Source of the DNA: Actinopolyspora xinjiangensis
Lineage (GTDB): Bacteria > Actinomycetota > Actinomycetes > Mycobacteriales > Pseudonocardiaceae
Length of the DNA: 64,000 bases
Direction: 5' to 3'
Assembly: GCF_900104475.1 (NCBI RefSeq)
Contig: NZ_FNJR01000015.1
Coordinates: forward strand, 1 to 64,000
Position numbers and translations under genes: made by a program. The notes beneath the pieces are model-generated. The model ran no database searches. It saw nothing but the letters and a program-made list of their open reading frames with translations, and was not told the DNA's origin. This document shows, in pieces, positions 50,764-61,626 of this stretch; position 1 is the first letter of the stretch, and every line of letters starts with the position of its first letter.

Positions 50764-50769
50764 TATCAT
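50764..50769 (+). promoter_or_regulatory. Leaderless -10 box of hemH
   Basis: TATCAT is followed by 6 nt and GTG 50776. No Shine-Dalgarno sequence is seen. It starts 15 nt after the terminator hairpin. Confidence 0.55.
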
Positions 50770-50775
50770 GGTCGC

Positions 50776-51816
50776 GTGAACAGCTCGGATGACGTTGACG
50801 CGCTGCTGTACCTCTCCTTCGGTGGCCCGGAAGGACACCAGGAGGTACGGCCTTTCCTGGAAAACGTGACTCGCGGTCGCAATGTTCCCCCGGAACGGCT
50901 CGACGAGGTAGCCGAGCATTACCACCACTTCGGCGGTGTGTCACCGCTCAACCGCCTCAACCGCGACATCATGAGCTCCCTGGAGGGAGAGCTCGCCGAG
51001 CGCGGGCTGAACCTGCCGGTGTATTTCGGCAACCGCAACTGGCACCCGATGGTCGAGGACACCGTCGAGCGAATGGCCGCCGACGGGGTGCGGCGGGCCC
51101 TGGTCTTCGCCACCTCCGCGTGGGGTGGCTACTCGGGGTGTCGGCAGTATCACGAGGACATCGCGCGAGCCAGGGACGCGATCGGGCAACAGCGGGCTCC
51201 CGAGTTGGTCAAGCTCCGGCAGTTCTACGACCACCCGTTGTTCGTCGCCGCCAACGCCGACGCGGTGACGCGAGCCTACGCCCACCTGCCCGAGGATGTT
51301 CGTACCCAGGCCCGGTTGGTGTTCACGGCCCACTCGGTGCCGTTGAGCGCGGAGGAACGAAGCGGCGCCGACGGACGCCCGCGGTGGTACTCCAGGCAGG
51401 TTCACGAGTCCGCCCGCCTGGTCGCCGAGGCCGTCGGTGTCACCGGGTACGACGTGGTCTGGCAGTCCCGTTCCGGCCCGGCGAGCGTGCCGTGGCTGGA
51501 GCCCGACGTCTGCGACCATCTGGATCAGCTGTCGGCCAGGTCGGTGCCCGCCGTGGTCACCAGCCCTGTCGGGTTCGTCTCCGATCACCTCGAGGTGATC
51601 TGGGACCTGGACAACGAGGCCGCGGAGAAGGCCGGGGAGCTCGGGATGGGCTTCGCCCGGGCCGACACCGCCGGTACGGACCCCCGCTATGCGCGGATGA
51701 TCGCCGAGCTGGTTTCCGAGCACGTCGAGAACCAGCGGGTTCGCAAGCTGTCCCCGCTGGTCACGGCGGGCTGTACGGCCAACGGTCAGTTGTGCGTGGC
51801 GCAGGGGTGCTGCTGA
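50776..51816 (+). CDS. hemH: Ferrochelatase (coproporphyrin III type)
   Basis: 346 residues from GTG 50776. The ferrochelatase fold shows [37 protein letters not shown] and [19 protein letters not shown], which includes the catalytic His and Glu regions. The C-terminal [14 protein letters not shown] together with the internal Cys of SGCRQY supplies ligands for the 2Fe-2S cluster seen in actinobacterial enzymes. In Gram-positives this enzyme inserts iron into coproporphyrin III (CpfC). The place after fabI equals Rv1485. Confidence 0.95.
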   Translation: MNSSDDVDALLYLSFGGPEGHQEVRPFLENVTRGRNVPPERLDEVAEHYHHFGGVSPLNRLNRDIMSSLEGELAERGLNLPVYFGNRNWHPMVEDTVERMAADGVRRALVFATSAWGGYSGCRQYHEDIARARDAIGQQRAPELVKLRQFYDHPLFVAANADAVTRAYAHLPEDVRTQARLVFTAHSVPLSAEERSGADGRPRWYSRQVHESARLVAEAVGVTGYDVVWQSRSGPASVPWLEPDVCDHLDQLSARSVPAVVTSPVGFVSDHLEVIWDLDNEAAEKAGELGMGFARADTAGTDPRYARMIAELVSEHVENQRVRKLSPLVTAGCTANGQLCVAQGCC

Positions 51817-51839
51817 GCGCTCGACAGGAGTGATCTCCC

Positions 51840-51886
51840 GCGGTGGTGGTTCGTGGGCACTCGCCGGCGGCGGCAACCACCACCGC
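51840..51886. terminator. Bidirectional terminator after hemH
   Basis: GCGGTGGTGGTT (51840-51851) pairs perfectly with AACCACCACCGC (51875-51886) over 12 bp with a 23-nt GC-rich loop. It lies between the convergent hemH and the minus-strand gene. Confidence 0.75.
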
Positions 51887-51922
51887 CCGCCCCATGCGGC
51901 CGGGGCCGCGCACGCGGCGTGC

Positions 51923-52783
51923 TCAGTGCTGCTCGGCCCGCTGACGCAGTACCCGCACCATCTCGTCCACCGCCGCGCGTCGGGCGGTTCGCACCGATTC
52001 GAACAGCGGGTTGAGTGCTTGACTGCGCACCCTGTCCGCCGAGGCGGACACGGCTCCTCCGGGGGCGTCGTCAGCGGCCACTCGCAGGATCGCCTCGAGT
52101 TCGGTGGAGCGTTGCAGCACCCGCAGGCAGCGTTGTGGCACTCCCTCTGGCCAGGAGGGCTGGGGACGGGCCGAGACGGATTCGGCGATCTCCCCGCGAA
52201 CTCCCGGGCGTCGGCGCGAGACGTCCAGTTCGGTCAGCGTGCTGGCGGCTTCCCGCATGGCCGAGGACATGCCGTGCTCGGCCTCACCGACCGGGACGTG
52301 CTCTGCTGGGGCGAGCTCGCCGATCTGGTGGATCGTCCAACGCAGCATCCCCTCCACGTGCCGCTCCGGGACCAGCCCCAGCCGGGCGTCGGGGAAGACA
52401 GCGGCCTCACCCCGCCGCAGGGCGTGGCGGGAGAACTCGGAGGCACCGTCGAGGCCGCGCACGTCGCCCGCCACCGGCAACGCGAGGCCTCCGGATCCAC
52501 CTCCGGCCCTGCGCACCGCCGCCAGCAGCAGCGCGAGCCCCGCCGGGGTCTCACCGGGCTCGGGGAGTTCGAGTCGCGTCGCCGTCTCCGCGTCCGCGGC
52601 ACACACCTGATGAACCTCGGCCCACGCCTGTGCGGCGTCGAGCACGTCATCCGAGGCGGCCGCGCCGTGCAGCCACGCGGACGTCCACACCACCATCGTT
52701 GCGCTCGGACATGGCACGTCCACCGACGATACCGACGTGGCCGTGATCGTCGCCAGCGGGTCGAATCCCCGTCGTGGTCGCAT
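51923..52783 (-). CDS. Conserved hypothetical protein (Rv1486c-like)
   Basis: 286 residues from ATG 52783 with GAGGG upstream; a later ATG (MVVWTSAWLHGAAASDD) is possible. It is Ala-rich and helical, with no signal peptide, no membrane helix and no known catalytic motif. The C-terminal third is basic (LFESVRTARRAAVDEMVRVL). It sits between hemH and the DUF3097 gene, the same place and orientation as Rv1486c in mycobacteria. Function unknown. Confidence 0.8.
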   Translation of the reverse strand: MRPRRGFDPLATITATSVSSVDVPCPSATMVVWTSAWLHGAAASDDVLDAAQAWAEVHQVCAADAETATRLELPEPGETPAGLALLLAAVRRAGGGSGGLALPVAGDVRGLDGASEFSRHALRRGEAAVFPDARLGLVPERHVEGMLRWTIHQIGELAPAEHVPVGEAEHGMSSAMREAASTLTELDVSRRRPGVRGEIAESVSARPQPSWPEGVPQRCLRVLQRSTELEAILRVAADDAPGGAVSASADRVRSQALNPLFESVRTARRAAVDEMVRVLRQRAEQH

Positions 52784-52834
52784 CGCGTGAACACCCTCGC
52801 GGCACGTCGCCGGCCTCCGAGCGGCCGGGGAGGA

Positions 52835-52840
52835 TAGAGT
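52835..52840 (+). promoter_or_regulatory. Leaderless -10 box of the DUF3097 gene
   Basis: TAGAGT is followed by 7 nt and GTG 52848. This decides the start in favour of 52848 over GTG 52839, which overlaps the box. Confidence 0.5.
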
Positions 52841-52847
52841 GATCCCC

Positions 52848-53678
52848 GTGCGTTCGACCGACTACGGCCGCGATGTGCTCGCCACCGGCCGCGACCGGCG
52901 CGAGTCCCCGCCCGAGCTGCCCGCCGAGCCCGGCACGGTCGTCGAGGACGCGACCGGCGAGTTCTGCGGCGCGGTCGTGCGGCTGGAGCGCGGGGAGTTC
53001 ACCAAGCACAACGTGATCCTGGAGGACCGCCACGGGTGCCAGCGTGCCTTCCCGATGCGCACCGGTGGTTTCCGCCACGAGGGCAGGAGGGTCACGCTCG
53101 TTCCCGCCGTCGCGGCCACGGACCGCTTCTCGCGCCGCTCGGCCTCGGGTTCGCTCGCGGTCGCCGACGCTCCGGCGCGCACCGCTCGCGCCAGCAGGAT
53201 CTGGGTCGAGGGTCTGCACGACGCCGAACTGCTCGAACGGGTTTGGGGGCATGATCTGCGTGTCGCCGGTGTAGTGGTCGAACCGCTGCACGGGCTGGAC
53301 GACCTGCCGCGGCAGGTCGCCGAGTTCGAGGCCGGTCCCGAGCGCAGGTTGGGGGTACTGGTGGACCACTTCGTCACCGGCAGCAAGGAGACCCGCCTCG
53401 CCGAACGGGTCGACACCGCCGATGTGCTGGTGACGGGGCATCCCTACGTGGATGTTTGGCAGGCCGTGCGCCCGGCCGCTGTGGGCATCACCGAATGGCC
53501 GGAGGTCGACAGGCGCTACGACTGGAAAACCGGGGTGTGCCGCGAACTGGGGTGGGCGGATCCTACCGAGGGGTGGCGCAGGGTCCTGGCCGGGGTGCGT
53601 GACTTCCGGGACCTGCGGCCCCCGCTGCTCGGTGCCGTGGAACGCCTCATCGACTTCGTCACCCTCGCCGGGGACTAG
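52848..53678 (+). CDS. DUF3097 family protein
   Basis: 276 residues from GTG 52848. The N-terminal part (about 25-85) is a small beta domain ending in RHEGRRVTLVPA. From about 110 a TOPRIM-like pattern appears: IWVEGLHDAELLERVWG, then LGVLVDHFVTGSKETRLAE and VLVTGHPYVDVWQAV. That suggests a nucleic-acid or phosphotransfer role, but no member has a proven function. The family is confined mostly to actinobacteria. It diverges from the Rv1486c-like gene. Confidence 0.85.
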   Translation: MRSTDYGRDVLATGRDRRESPPELPAEPGTVVEDATGEFCGAVVRLERGEFTKHNVILEDRHGCQRAFPMRTGGFRHEGRRVTLVPAVAATDRFSRRSASGSLAVADAPARTARASRIWVEGLHDAELLERVWGHDLRVAGVVVEPLHGLDDLPRQVAEFEAGPERRLGVLVDHFVTGSKETRLAERVDTADVLVTGHPYVDVWQAVRPAAVGITEWPEVDRRYDWKTGVCRELGWADPTEGWRRVLAGVRDFRDLRPPLLGAVERLIDFVTLAGD

Positions 53679-53752
53679 CCTTTTCCTCCGGGAACGATCC
53701 CGCGAGCCACTTGACCGGTCACGAAGATGATTCGATCTGTCACCATGGGTGT

Positions 53753-54193
53753 ATGGCCGCGTTGGTGTGGTTGCTCGCCGGAGTGCTGCTGGTGGCGGCC
53801 GAAGTCACTTCCGGCGAGCTGGTGCTGCTGATGCTGGGGCTCGCCGCCATGGGCACCGCCGGTGCGGCGGCGCTCGGTGCCCCGTTGTGGCTGGACGCGG
53901 TTGTTTTCGTCGCCCTGTCCGGTGGCCTGGTCTTCCTGGCCCGCCCCGCGCTCAAACGCAGGTTGCTGCGGGAGACGAGTGAGGGGATCGAGCCACGCAC
54001 GAACGTGGACGCGCTGATCGGCAAGCGTGCCACTGTGGAGTCCACGGTGGATGCTCGGGACGGTCGGGTGCGTATCGACGGTGACGTGTGGTCGGCGCGT
54101 TCCTTCGACGAGACGCAGGTGTTGGACGTGGGGCGCACGGTGATGGTCATGGAGATCTCGGGCGCCGTCGCCGTGGTGTGGGCCGAACCTTGA
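53753..54193 (+). CDS. nfeD: NfeD-like membrane protein
   Basis: 146 residues from ATG 53753. Two or three N-terminal helices (about 3-70, ALVWLLAGVLLVAAEVTSGE and DAVVFVALSGGLVFLA), then a soluble OB-fold domain (about 85-146, NVDALIGKRATVESTVDARD). NfeD proteins pair with SPFH/stomatin proteins in membrane microdomains. The SPFH gene follows by 10 bp. The 18-nt start context is almost identical to that of steA. Confidence 0.88.
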   Translation: MAALVWLLAGVLLVAAEVTSGELVLLMLGLAAMGTAGAAALGAPLWLDAVVFVALSGGLVFLARPALKRRLLRETSEGIEPRTNVDALIGKRATVESTVDARDGRVRIDGDVWSARSFDETQVLDVGRTVMVMEISGAVAVVWAEP

Positions 54194-54203
54194 GGAGGCG
54201 GAC

Positions 54204-55397
54204 GTGGAGCCTGCCGTGTGGATTGTGCTGCTGGTGATTGTGCTGCTGGTGGCGGTGCTGCTGGCCAAGACCATCCTGGTCGTGCCGCAGGCCACCAGCG
54301 CGGTCATCGAACGTTTGGGACGGTTCCGCACCGTGGCCTCTCCGGGGCTGAACATGTTGTTTCCGTTCCTCGACCGGGTGCGCGCCAAGATCGACCTGCG
54401 GGAACAGGTGGTCTCGTTTCCCCCGCAGTCGGTGATCACCCAGGACAACCTAACCGTGTCCATCGACACCGTGGTGTACTTCCAGGTCACCGAGTCCCGT
54501 TCGGCGGTGTACGAGATCTCCAACTACATCGAGGGAGTCGAACAGCTGACCACCACCACACTGCGCAACGTGGTCGGCGGTATGAGTTTGGAGGAGACGC
54601 TGACCTCGCGTGACCAGATCAACAGCCAGCTGCGCGGGGTGCTGGACAGCGAGACCAGCCGGTGGGGAATCCGGGTCGCCCGGGTCGAGCTCAAGGCGAT
54701 CGACCCACCGCCGTCGATCCAGGACTCGATGGAGAAGCAGATGCGCGCCGACCGGGAGAAGCGCGCCATGATCCTCAACGCCGAGGGGGAACGCGAGTCC
54801 GCCATCAAAACGGCGGAGGGGCAGAAGCAGTCTCAGATCCTCGCCGCCGAGGGCTCCAAGCAGGCCGCCATCCTCAACGCCGAGGGGGAACGGCAGTCCA
54901 ACATCCTGCGTTCGCAGGGGGAGCGGGCCAGCAAGTACCTCACCGCCCAGGGCGAGGCCAAGGCGATCGAGAAGACGTTCGCCGCCGTCAAACGGGCCAA
55001 ACCCACCCCGGAGATGCTGGCCTACCAGTACCTGCAGACCCTGCCCGAGATGGCTCAGGGCGATGCCAACAAGGTCTGGGTCGTGCCCAGCGAGTTCAGC
55101 AAGTCGTTGGAGGGCTTCGCCCGGATGCTGGGCACCCCCGACGAGGAGGGCGTGTTCCGCTACGAACCGCCGGAGCAGGAAATGCCCCACGAACCGCCGG
55201 AGCAGGACGACCCCTCGGTGGCCAACTGGTTCGACATGTCCTCCAACCCCGAGGTCGCCGAAGCCGTGCGCGCGGCCGAGGCGGTGGCCCGCAAGGAGGT
55301 GCCCACCGATCTGAGCAGCACGCCGCGCGCGGGAGGTCCGGGAGACCGGCAGGCGCTCGGCGGGCGTTCCGGGGACGCTGACCAGACCGGTGGGTGA
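54204..55397 (+). CDS. SPFH/band-7 (stomatin-like) protein
   Basis: 397 residues from GTG 54204 with AGGAGG upstream. One N-terminal helix (about 4-22), the SPFH domain (about 25-180, VVPQATSAVIERLGRFRTVA, SIDTVVYFQVT), then a long coiled coil with repeated ILNAEGERES / ILAAEGSKQ / ILNAEGERQS units. The tail from about 305 is Pro/Glu-rich with two copies of EPPEQ. It should form large membrane-bound rings with NfeD and may scaffold a protease. It equals Rv1488. Confidence 0.93.
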   Translation: MEPAVWIVLLVIVLLVAVLLAKTILVVPQATSAVIERLGRFRTVASPGLNMLFPFLDRVRAKIDLREQVVSFPPQSVITQDNLTVSIDTVVYFQVTESRSAVYEISNYIEGVEQLTTTTLRNVVGGMSLEETLTSRDQINSQLRGVLDSETSRWGIRVARVELKAIDPPPSIQDSMEKQMRADREKRAMILNAEGERESAIKTAEGQKQSQILAAEGSKQAAILNAEGERQSNILRSQGERASKYLTAQGEAKAIEKTFAAVKRAKPTPEMLAYQYLQTLPEMAQGDANKVWVVPSEFSKSLEGFARMLGTPDEEGVFRYEPPEQEMPHEPPEQDDPSVANWFDMSSNPEVAEAVRAAEAVARKEVPTDLSSTPRAGGPGDRQALGGRSGDADQTGG

Positions 55398-55476
55398 TCC
55401 CCCCTGGGCGGTTGGGAACCGGTGTGGATGTTCCGCGATCGGATTCCACTGTGTTTGCGAACAGCGCGGGGCCGTC

Positions 55477-55496
55477 GTCGGACCTGTCGCCTCGGG
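55477..55496 (+). repeat. Left 20-bp direct repeat of the small island
   Basis: GTCGGACCTGTCGCCTCGGG is identical to 56691-56710. Both copies are preceded within a few bases by GGGGCC and followed by G or A then CG. Spacing between copies is 1214 bp. Confidence 0.85.
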
Positions 55497-55681
55497 GCGA
55501 AGATTCATTGCCTCGCTAGCGGGTCCATCACCCACCGCAACTGCCACATCCTTCGCGCGGGGCGTAGTCGTCCTCGCCCTGGACCGCGCACCACTCCCGA
55601 ACAAGAAGTGGCACGAGATGTTCGGCCCGTCGGTGCCGTTGAAGAAGGTCAGCGAATCCTCGCGCTCGTTCGACGCCCCCC

Positions 55682-55804
55682 CAGGAATTCATCGAGGACA
55701 AGTTCCCAGCCGACATCACTCCCGACCACGTCCCCGAGACTCACCAGCTACGCACCACCGCGCTGGTGGCGCTGCTGATCGGCACCGGCTGCCGCGTGGA
55801 ACCT
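55682..55804 (+). pseudogene. Tyrosine-recombinase-like fragment
   Basis: In one frame the fragment reads QEFIEDKFPADITPDHVPET then HQLRTTALVALLIGTGCRVE. The second part resembles the start of the integrase catalytic domain, where (R)ALL.LL..TG.R..E surrounds the first catalytic Arg. No Arg-His-X-X-Arg-Tyr remainder follows, and the frame upstream breaks at a run of seven C (55676-55682). It is probably a decayed phage or element integrase. Confidence 0.35.
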
Positions 55805-55966
55805 TCGGCTGCAGCGACACAACAAGGCCAGCCCTCTCACCTCACAACGGGGAAGAACGGGCCCGGTGCTGAACGCGGTGCGGTCTCGAGGGGTGTCTCG
55901 GTCATTCTGTCCGCTGCGGGCGTCGAGTCACTGGCGGATCACGCGGCCTTCGCCGGTGCCGGTCTC

Positions 55967-56515
55967 TCAGGGGGCCAGGTAACCGATCCAGCCGTTGTCC
56001 TGCACTCCCGTCCTCATGCCCTGGGCCAGTGGTGCGGGCTCCAGCAGCGCCGCGGCCGCCGCGGGAAGTTGTTCGTCGACGAAGCCGCCTGTCGGCCCGC
56101 TGCTGCTGAAATCATGCGTGATGAAGAACTGGCGGTCGACGATACCGAGTGGGCTGCCGGTGGTGTAGCTCGGTATGGCGCCGCCCGACACGGGGCGGTG
56201 AACTGTGCCGTCGGCGTCGACGGCCCAGGACGGGCCGTCAAACCGCGTGACTGCCTCGATCCACTCGCAAGCCACGACGTACACCTCGTCGGTCCGTTCG
56301 TAGCGCGTCTGCCGCCCCTCGAAGCCGGCATCCCGCGCGATATAGCGGGGCAGCGCAGGCGCACCATGGCGGCGGGCGAAGGCGAAGAACTCCTGCACCT
56401 GGCGGCGCTGCCGGGCCTCCTCCCGTGCGTCGGTCCGTTCGGTCTCAGCCTTCTGCGCGGCGCGCTCCCTCAGCCAGCGCGCGTACTTGGTGGCTTTCTC
56501 CTCGAACCCTGACAC
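55967..56515 (-). CDS. Hypothetical protein of the small island
   Basis: 182 residues from GTG 56515 with GGGAGGGG upstream. The N-terminal 50 residues are a charged helix (ARWLRERAAQKAETERTDAR). The rest is mixed, with PRYIARDAGFEGRQTRYERT and WAVDADGTVHRPVSGGA. No membrane segment, signal peptide or known family was recognised. It lies wholly between the two 20-bp direct repeats, beside the integrase-like fragment, so it may be cargo of a small integrated element. Confidence 0.65.
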   Translation of the reverse strand: MSGFEEKATKYARWLRERAAQKAETERTDAREEARQRRQVQEFFAFARRHGAPALPRYIARDAGFEGRQTRYERTDEVYVVACEWIEAVTRFDGPSWAVDADGTVHRPVSGGAIPSYTTGSPLGIVDRQFFITHDFSSSGPTGGFVDEQLPAAAAALLEPAPLAQGMRTGVQDNGWIGYLAP

Positions 56516-56998
56516 GATCCCCTCCCTCAGCTCTGGGCTTCCCCACCCAGGCCCCCGGGGGGAGGCTCAGATGTTTCCACGCCTGGACAACATCATCCAC
56601 CCCTGAACCAGACCTTCCAACCGCTCAGCAACAGATATTCCCGAAAATTGTCTACAAGGGGGTGGAACCGGATACGCCGAAAAGGGGCCAGTCGGACCTG
56701 TCGCCTCGGGACGTCGAAGAGCCAGCCTGGCTGGCGCCATCAAGCCGTGGTCGAGCGCAGTGCGTTCAACCGAGCGCTGGCCGGCGTCGGGGCGTCCGGA
56801 TCCTCAGGTGCGCAGGATCGGATCGACACCGCGCCGCGGTGTCCTTGCCGTCCCCTTTTCCCGAGGTATCCGGTTCCCACCGCTACTGCTGTAGCCGGTG
56901 ACCGCACGCATCCGTGTGTCACCGCCGTGCAGTAGCCGCAGACCGCCTCGGCAGCACCGCTTTCTCGTGGAGGACCGGTGGACCCGAACCTGCGGGAG
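56516..56998. other. 483-bp gap with the right repeat
   Basis: It separates the island gene from the DUF421 gene stop. It contains the right copy of the 20-bp repeat at 56691-56710 and an AT-richer stretch around 56570-56680. No coding or RNA feature was recognised. Confidence 0.5.
56691..56710 (+). repeat. Right 20-bp direct repeat of the small island
   Basis: Identical to 55477-55496 over 20 bp (GTCGGACCTGTCGCCTCGGG), with a partly shared flank. No tRNA gene end is associated with either copy. Confidence 0.85.
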
Positions 56999-57697
56999 TT
57001 ACCGGTCCTCGCCCGGCCGTGTGGGCGGTTCGGAGGAGGGGTCCGCGGACTCGGACGAGTCCGAGGTGTGGGTGGACAGATCGTCGCGTACCGGCGGTTG
57101 TGGTCCGTCCACACTGGCTAGCAGCTTGCTGTCCACGGGACGACCCTCGGGGTCGACGGTCAGCACCGATACCTCTCCGGTGGTCTCCAGCACGACCGCC
57201 TCGACCTGTTCCAGCCGGGTGATGCCCGCCAGCCGCAGTTTCGCGTAGAGGTCGTTGCGGGTCATCTGCGCCTGGTCCAGGTTCTCGCGCAGTTCCCGGC
57301 AACCGTCCATGAGAAGCAGCGGTCGGTTGTCGGAGAGCCGTTCGACCCTGCCGTGCTTGCGCAGGTACGCCAGCAGGCTCTGCGTGGTGAACAGCGCCGC
57401 CAACGCGAACATGCCCTGCAGCAACGAAACCTCGGAACTGACCGCGGTGGTGGCGGTGATGGAGCCGAACGCCACCGTCGCCGCGTAGTCGAAGTTCGTC
57501 ATCTGCGAGAACGAACGCAGCCCGGCTATGCGGGAGAACGCGATCAGCGCCACATAGATCGACACCGTCGATATCGCCACGAGCGCCAGTGTCTGCCACG
57601 AGACGTGCAAACCTGCGGTCACCGGGTTGCTCCTCGAACGAGCCGGGGTCGACGAACGAGTCGATTGCTCGTGCAAACTAGCATCGACGTAGGTCAC
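56999..57697 (-). CDS. DUF421 (YetF-like) membrane protein
   Basis: 232 residues from GTG 57697, with a weak ribosome binding site. Three helices in the first 120 residues, with the family motif SFSQMTNFDYAATVAFGSIT. The soluble domain that follows has NRPLLLMDGCRELRENLDQA and MTRNDLYAKLRLAGI. The tail from about 205 is acidic and disordered. YetF-type proteins are linked to spore and envelope functions in Bacillus, but the role in actinobacteria is unknown. Confidence 0.88.
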   Translation of the reverse strand: MTYVDASLHEQSTRSSTPARSRSNPVTAGLHVSWQTLALVAISTVSIYVALIAFSRIAGLRSFSQMTNFDYAATVAFGSITATTAVSSEVSLLQGMFALAALFTTQSLLAYLRKHGRVERLSDNRPLLLMDGCRELRENLDQAQMTRNDLYAKLRLAGITRLEQVEAVVLETTGEVSVLTVDPEGRPVDSKLLASVDGPQPPVRDDLSTHTSDSSESADPSSEPPTRPGEDR

Positions 57698-57795
57698 CGG
57701 GTTTCTTTTCGGTCGGCGGGTCGCTCGCCGCGCTTTTCGAGCACCGGCATGTCAGCGGGTTGGGTGATTCGTGGGTCACCTGGCAGCATCGGGGA

Positions 57796-58245
57796 GTGAC
57801 CAGCACCCCGTCGTCGGCGCGCCGTCTGGACGAACTCACCCGGCTGCGCCGGGTCCGGGACCGGATCGATCGGGAGTACGCGCGGCCACTGGACGTGGCG
57901 GCACTCGCCCGTGGCGTGCACATGTCCGCCGGCCACCTCAGCCGTGCCTTCCGGCGCGCCTACGGCGAGTCCCCGTACTCCTACCTGATGACACGGCGCA
58001 TCGAACGTGCCATGGCGCTGCTGCGACGGGGTGACCTCGGCGTCACCGAGGTCTGTTTCGCGGTCGGCTGCTCCTCCCTGGGCACCTTCAGCACCCGCTT
58101 CACCGAGCTGGTCGGCGTGCCGCCCAGCACGTACCGGCGCGAGGCGGTACGCGTCACGGCCGGAATGCCGGCGTGCGTGGCGAAACGGGTGACCAGACCG
58201 GTCAGGAATCGAGAAGCGCGGATCACCGATCCGCAACTACTCTGA
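57796..58245 (+). CDS. AraC-family transcription regulator (short)
   Basis: 149 residues from GTG 57796; GTG 57760 is an in-frame alternative. It consists almost only of the two helix-turn-helix motifs of AraC: PLDVAALARGVHMSAGHLSR and LGVTEVCFAVGCSSLGTFST, then FTELVGVPPSTYRR. There is no ligand-binding domain. It ends 5 bp before the VOC gene, whose promoter box overlaps its stop; the pair recurs in actinobacteria. It probably controls the VOC gene. Confidence 0.9.
   Translation: MTSTPSSARRLDELTRLRRVRDRIDREYARPLDVAALARGVHMSAGHLSRAFRRAYGESPYSYLMTRRIERAMALLRRGDLGVTEVCFAVGCSSLGTFSTRFTELVGVPPSTYRREAVRVTAGMPACVAKRVTRPVRNREARITDPQLL
58238..58243 (+). promoter_or_regulatory. Leaderless -10 box of the VOC gene
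   Basis: TACTCT is followed by 7 nt and ATG 58251. The box overlaps the AraC stop codon. Confidence 0.4.
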
Positions 58246-58250
58246 CCGGC

Positions 58251-58661
58251 ATGGGCATCACCATCCACTCGAGCTTCCTCCCGCACGAGGACCCCGACGC
58301 CTCCCTGGCCTTCTACCGCGACGTCCTCGGTTTCGAGGTCCGCAACGACGTCGGCAGCGGCAGAATGCGCTGGATCACGGTCGGACCCCCTGAGCAGCCC
58401 GGCACGTCCGTGGTCCTCGACCCGCCCGCCGCCGATCCCGGCGTCACCGACGAGGAACACCGCACCATCACCGAGATGATGGCCAAAGGCACCTACGCCA
58501 TGCTCCTGCTGGCCACCGACGATCTCGACGCCACCTTCGAGCGGCTGCGGCTCGCCGACGCCGATATCGTCCAGGAACCGGCCGAGCAGCCCTACGGCGT
58601 CCGCGACTGCGCCGTCCGTGACCCGGCGGGCAATCTGATCCGCGTCCAGCAGCGGCGCTGA
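58251..58661 (+). CDS. VOC (glyoxalase/bleomycin-resistance fold) protein
   Basis: 136 residues from ATG 58251, the normal length. Two beta-alpha-beta-beta-beta modules: PDASLAFYRDVLGFEVRNDV at the start and YGVRDCAVRDPAGNLIRVQQ at the end. Metal-ligand positions (His near residue 4 to 10, Glu in the second module) are not all evident. Such AraC-linked VOC proteins are often drug-binding or of unknown substrate. Confidence 0.88.
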   Translation: MGITIHSSFLPHEDPDASLAFYRDVLGFEVRNDVGSGRMRWITVGPPEQPGTSVVLDPPAADPGVTDEEHRTITEMMAKGTYAMLLLATDDLDATFERLRLADADIVQEPAEQPYGVRDCAVRDPAGNLIRVQQRR

Positions 58662-58838
58662 CCCGTCCGGTGACGGCGGCAACGCCGCGCACGGAGCGGT
58701 AACGGGGTCGGCGTGCCACAGCCGATGAGCACGGCCGACCGGTTACCGGACGAGACCGTCGAAAGCCGCTCAGCACCGAGCCCGGCCCCAGTCGACGGGG
58801 GCTGCCGAGAGCCCACGACCGAGGGAGACACGAGGAGC

Positions 58839-61223
<2,385 letters not shown>

Positions 61224-61399
61224 CCGCGGTGGGCGAAGAGCCCCGATGGGGCGTTCGTGTCGGTCGAAGGTCGGGCGATGAGTCGGTCGCGGCGGCGCGG
61301 GGCGACTTTTCGGCCGTGGCTTCGCGGTCGTCGAGACCCTCCCGAGGGGGCTGGACCGGCCTTGGCCGGGGCGCGGACAAGCCCTGAGGTGATAGTCGA

Positions 61400-61433
61400 G
61401 ACTGTCGTTTCAGTGCTGCACGAACACTACACA
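61400..61433. repeat. Three-copy intergenic element, copy 3
   Basis: It starts GACTG with the core GTTTCAGTGCTGCACGAAC. The TTTCAGTG core begins 8 bp after the element start, as in the copies at 31093 and 41721. It lies about 65 bp upstream of the terC promoter, in the gap after the UvrA-like gene. Confidence 0.65.
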
Positions 61434-61470
61434 CAAAGCGATGACCACGACGACGAAAAGCCGAACGAAT

Positions 61471-61501
61471 TTGGCGAAGCGGACTAATCATCCCCTATAC
61501 T
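61471..61501 (+). promoter_or_regulatory. Promoter of the terC transcript
   Basis: TTGGCG (61471-61476) and TATACT (61496-61501) are spaced by 19 bp. Transcription starting near 61508 would begin exactly at the P1 stem of the manganese riboswitch. Confidence 0.6.
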
Positions 61502-61507
61502 CAGCCA

Positions 61508-61626
61508 AGAGGGGAGTACTTCCGCGCGTTCACCCGGTCAGTACGGACATCACCACGGTGTCCCCGGGATCGGCCCCGCTGCCGGGGTGAAGGAGACCTC
61601 GAACGACGTTGTTCGGGAGGTCTCAA
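61508..61626 (+). ncRNA. yybP-ykoY manganese riboswitch
   Basis: The aptamer hallmarks are GAGG then GGAGTA (61509-61518) at the 5' end and GAGACCTC (61593-61600) at the 3' end; P1 pairs GAGG (61509-61512) with CCTC (61597-61600). The expression platform is clear: GAGACCTC can instead pair with GAGGTCTC (61617-61624), covering most of the ribosome binding site GGGAGG (61615-61620) of terC. When Mn2+ stabilises P1 the site would be free, giving an ON switch in translation. A yybP-ykoY aptamer before a TerC gene is a known association. Confidence 0.85.

Larger units (their letters stand above)
55398..55966. other. Variable gap with decayed sequence
   Basis: 569 bp after the SPFH gene with no intact gene. 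It contains the left 20-bp direct repeat (55477-55496) and an integrase-like fragment (about 55682-55804). Reading frames here change repeatedly, and composition is less regular than in the flanking core genes. Confidence 0.5.

Noticed and set aside
61441-61590. A 49-codon open frame starting at ATG 61441 after copy 3 of the element
   Set aside because: It runs through the terC promoter and the riboswitch aptamer, has no ribosome binding site and no plausible protein composition.
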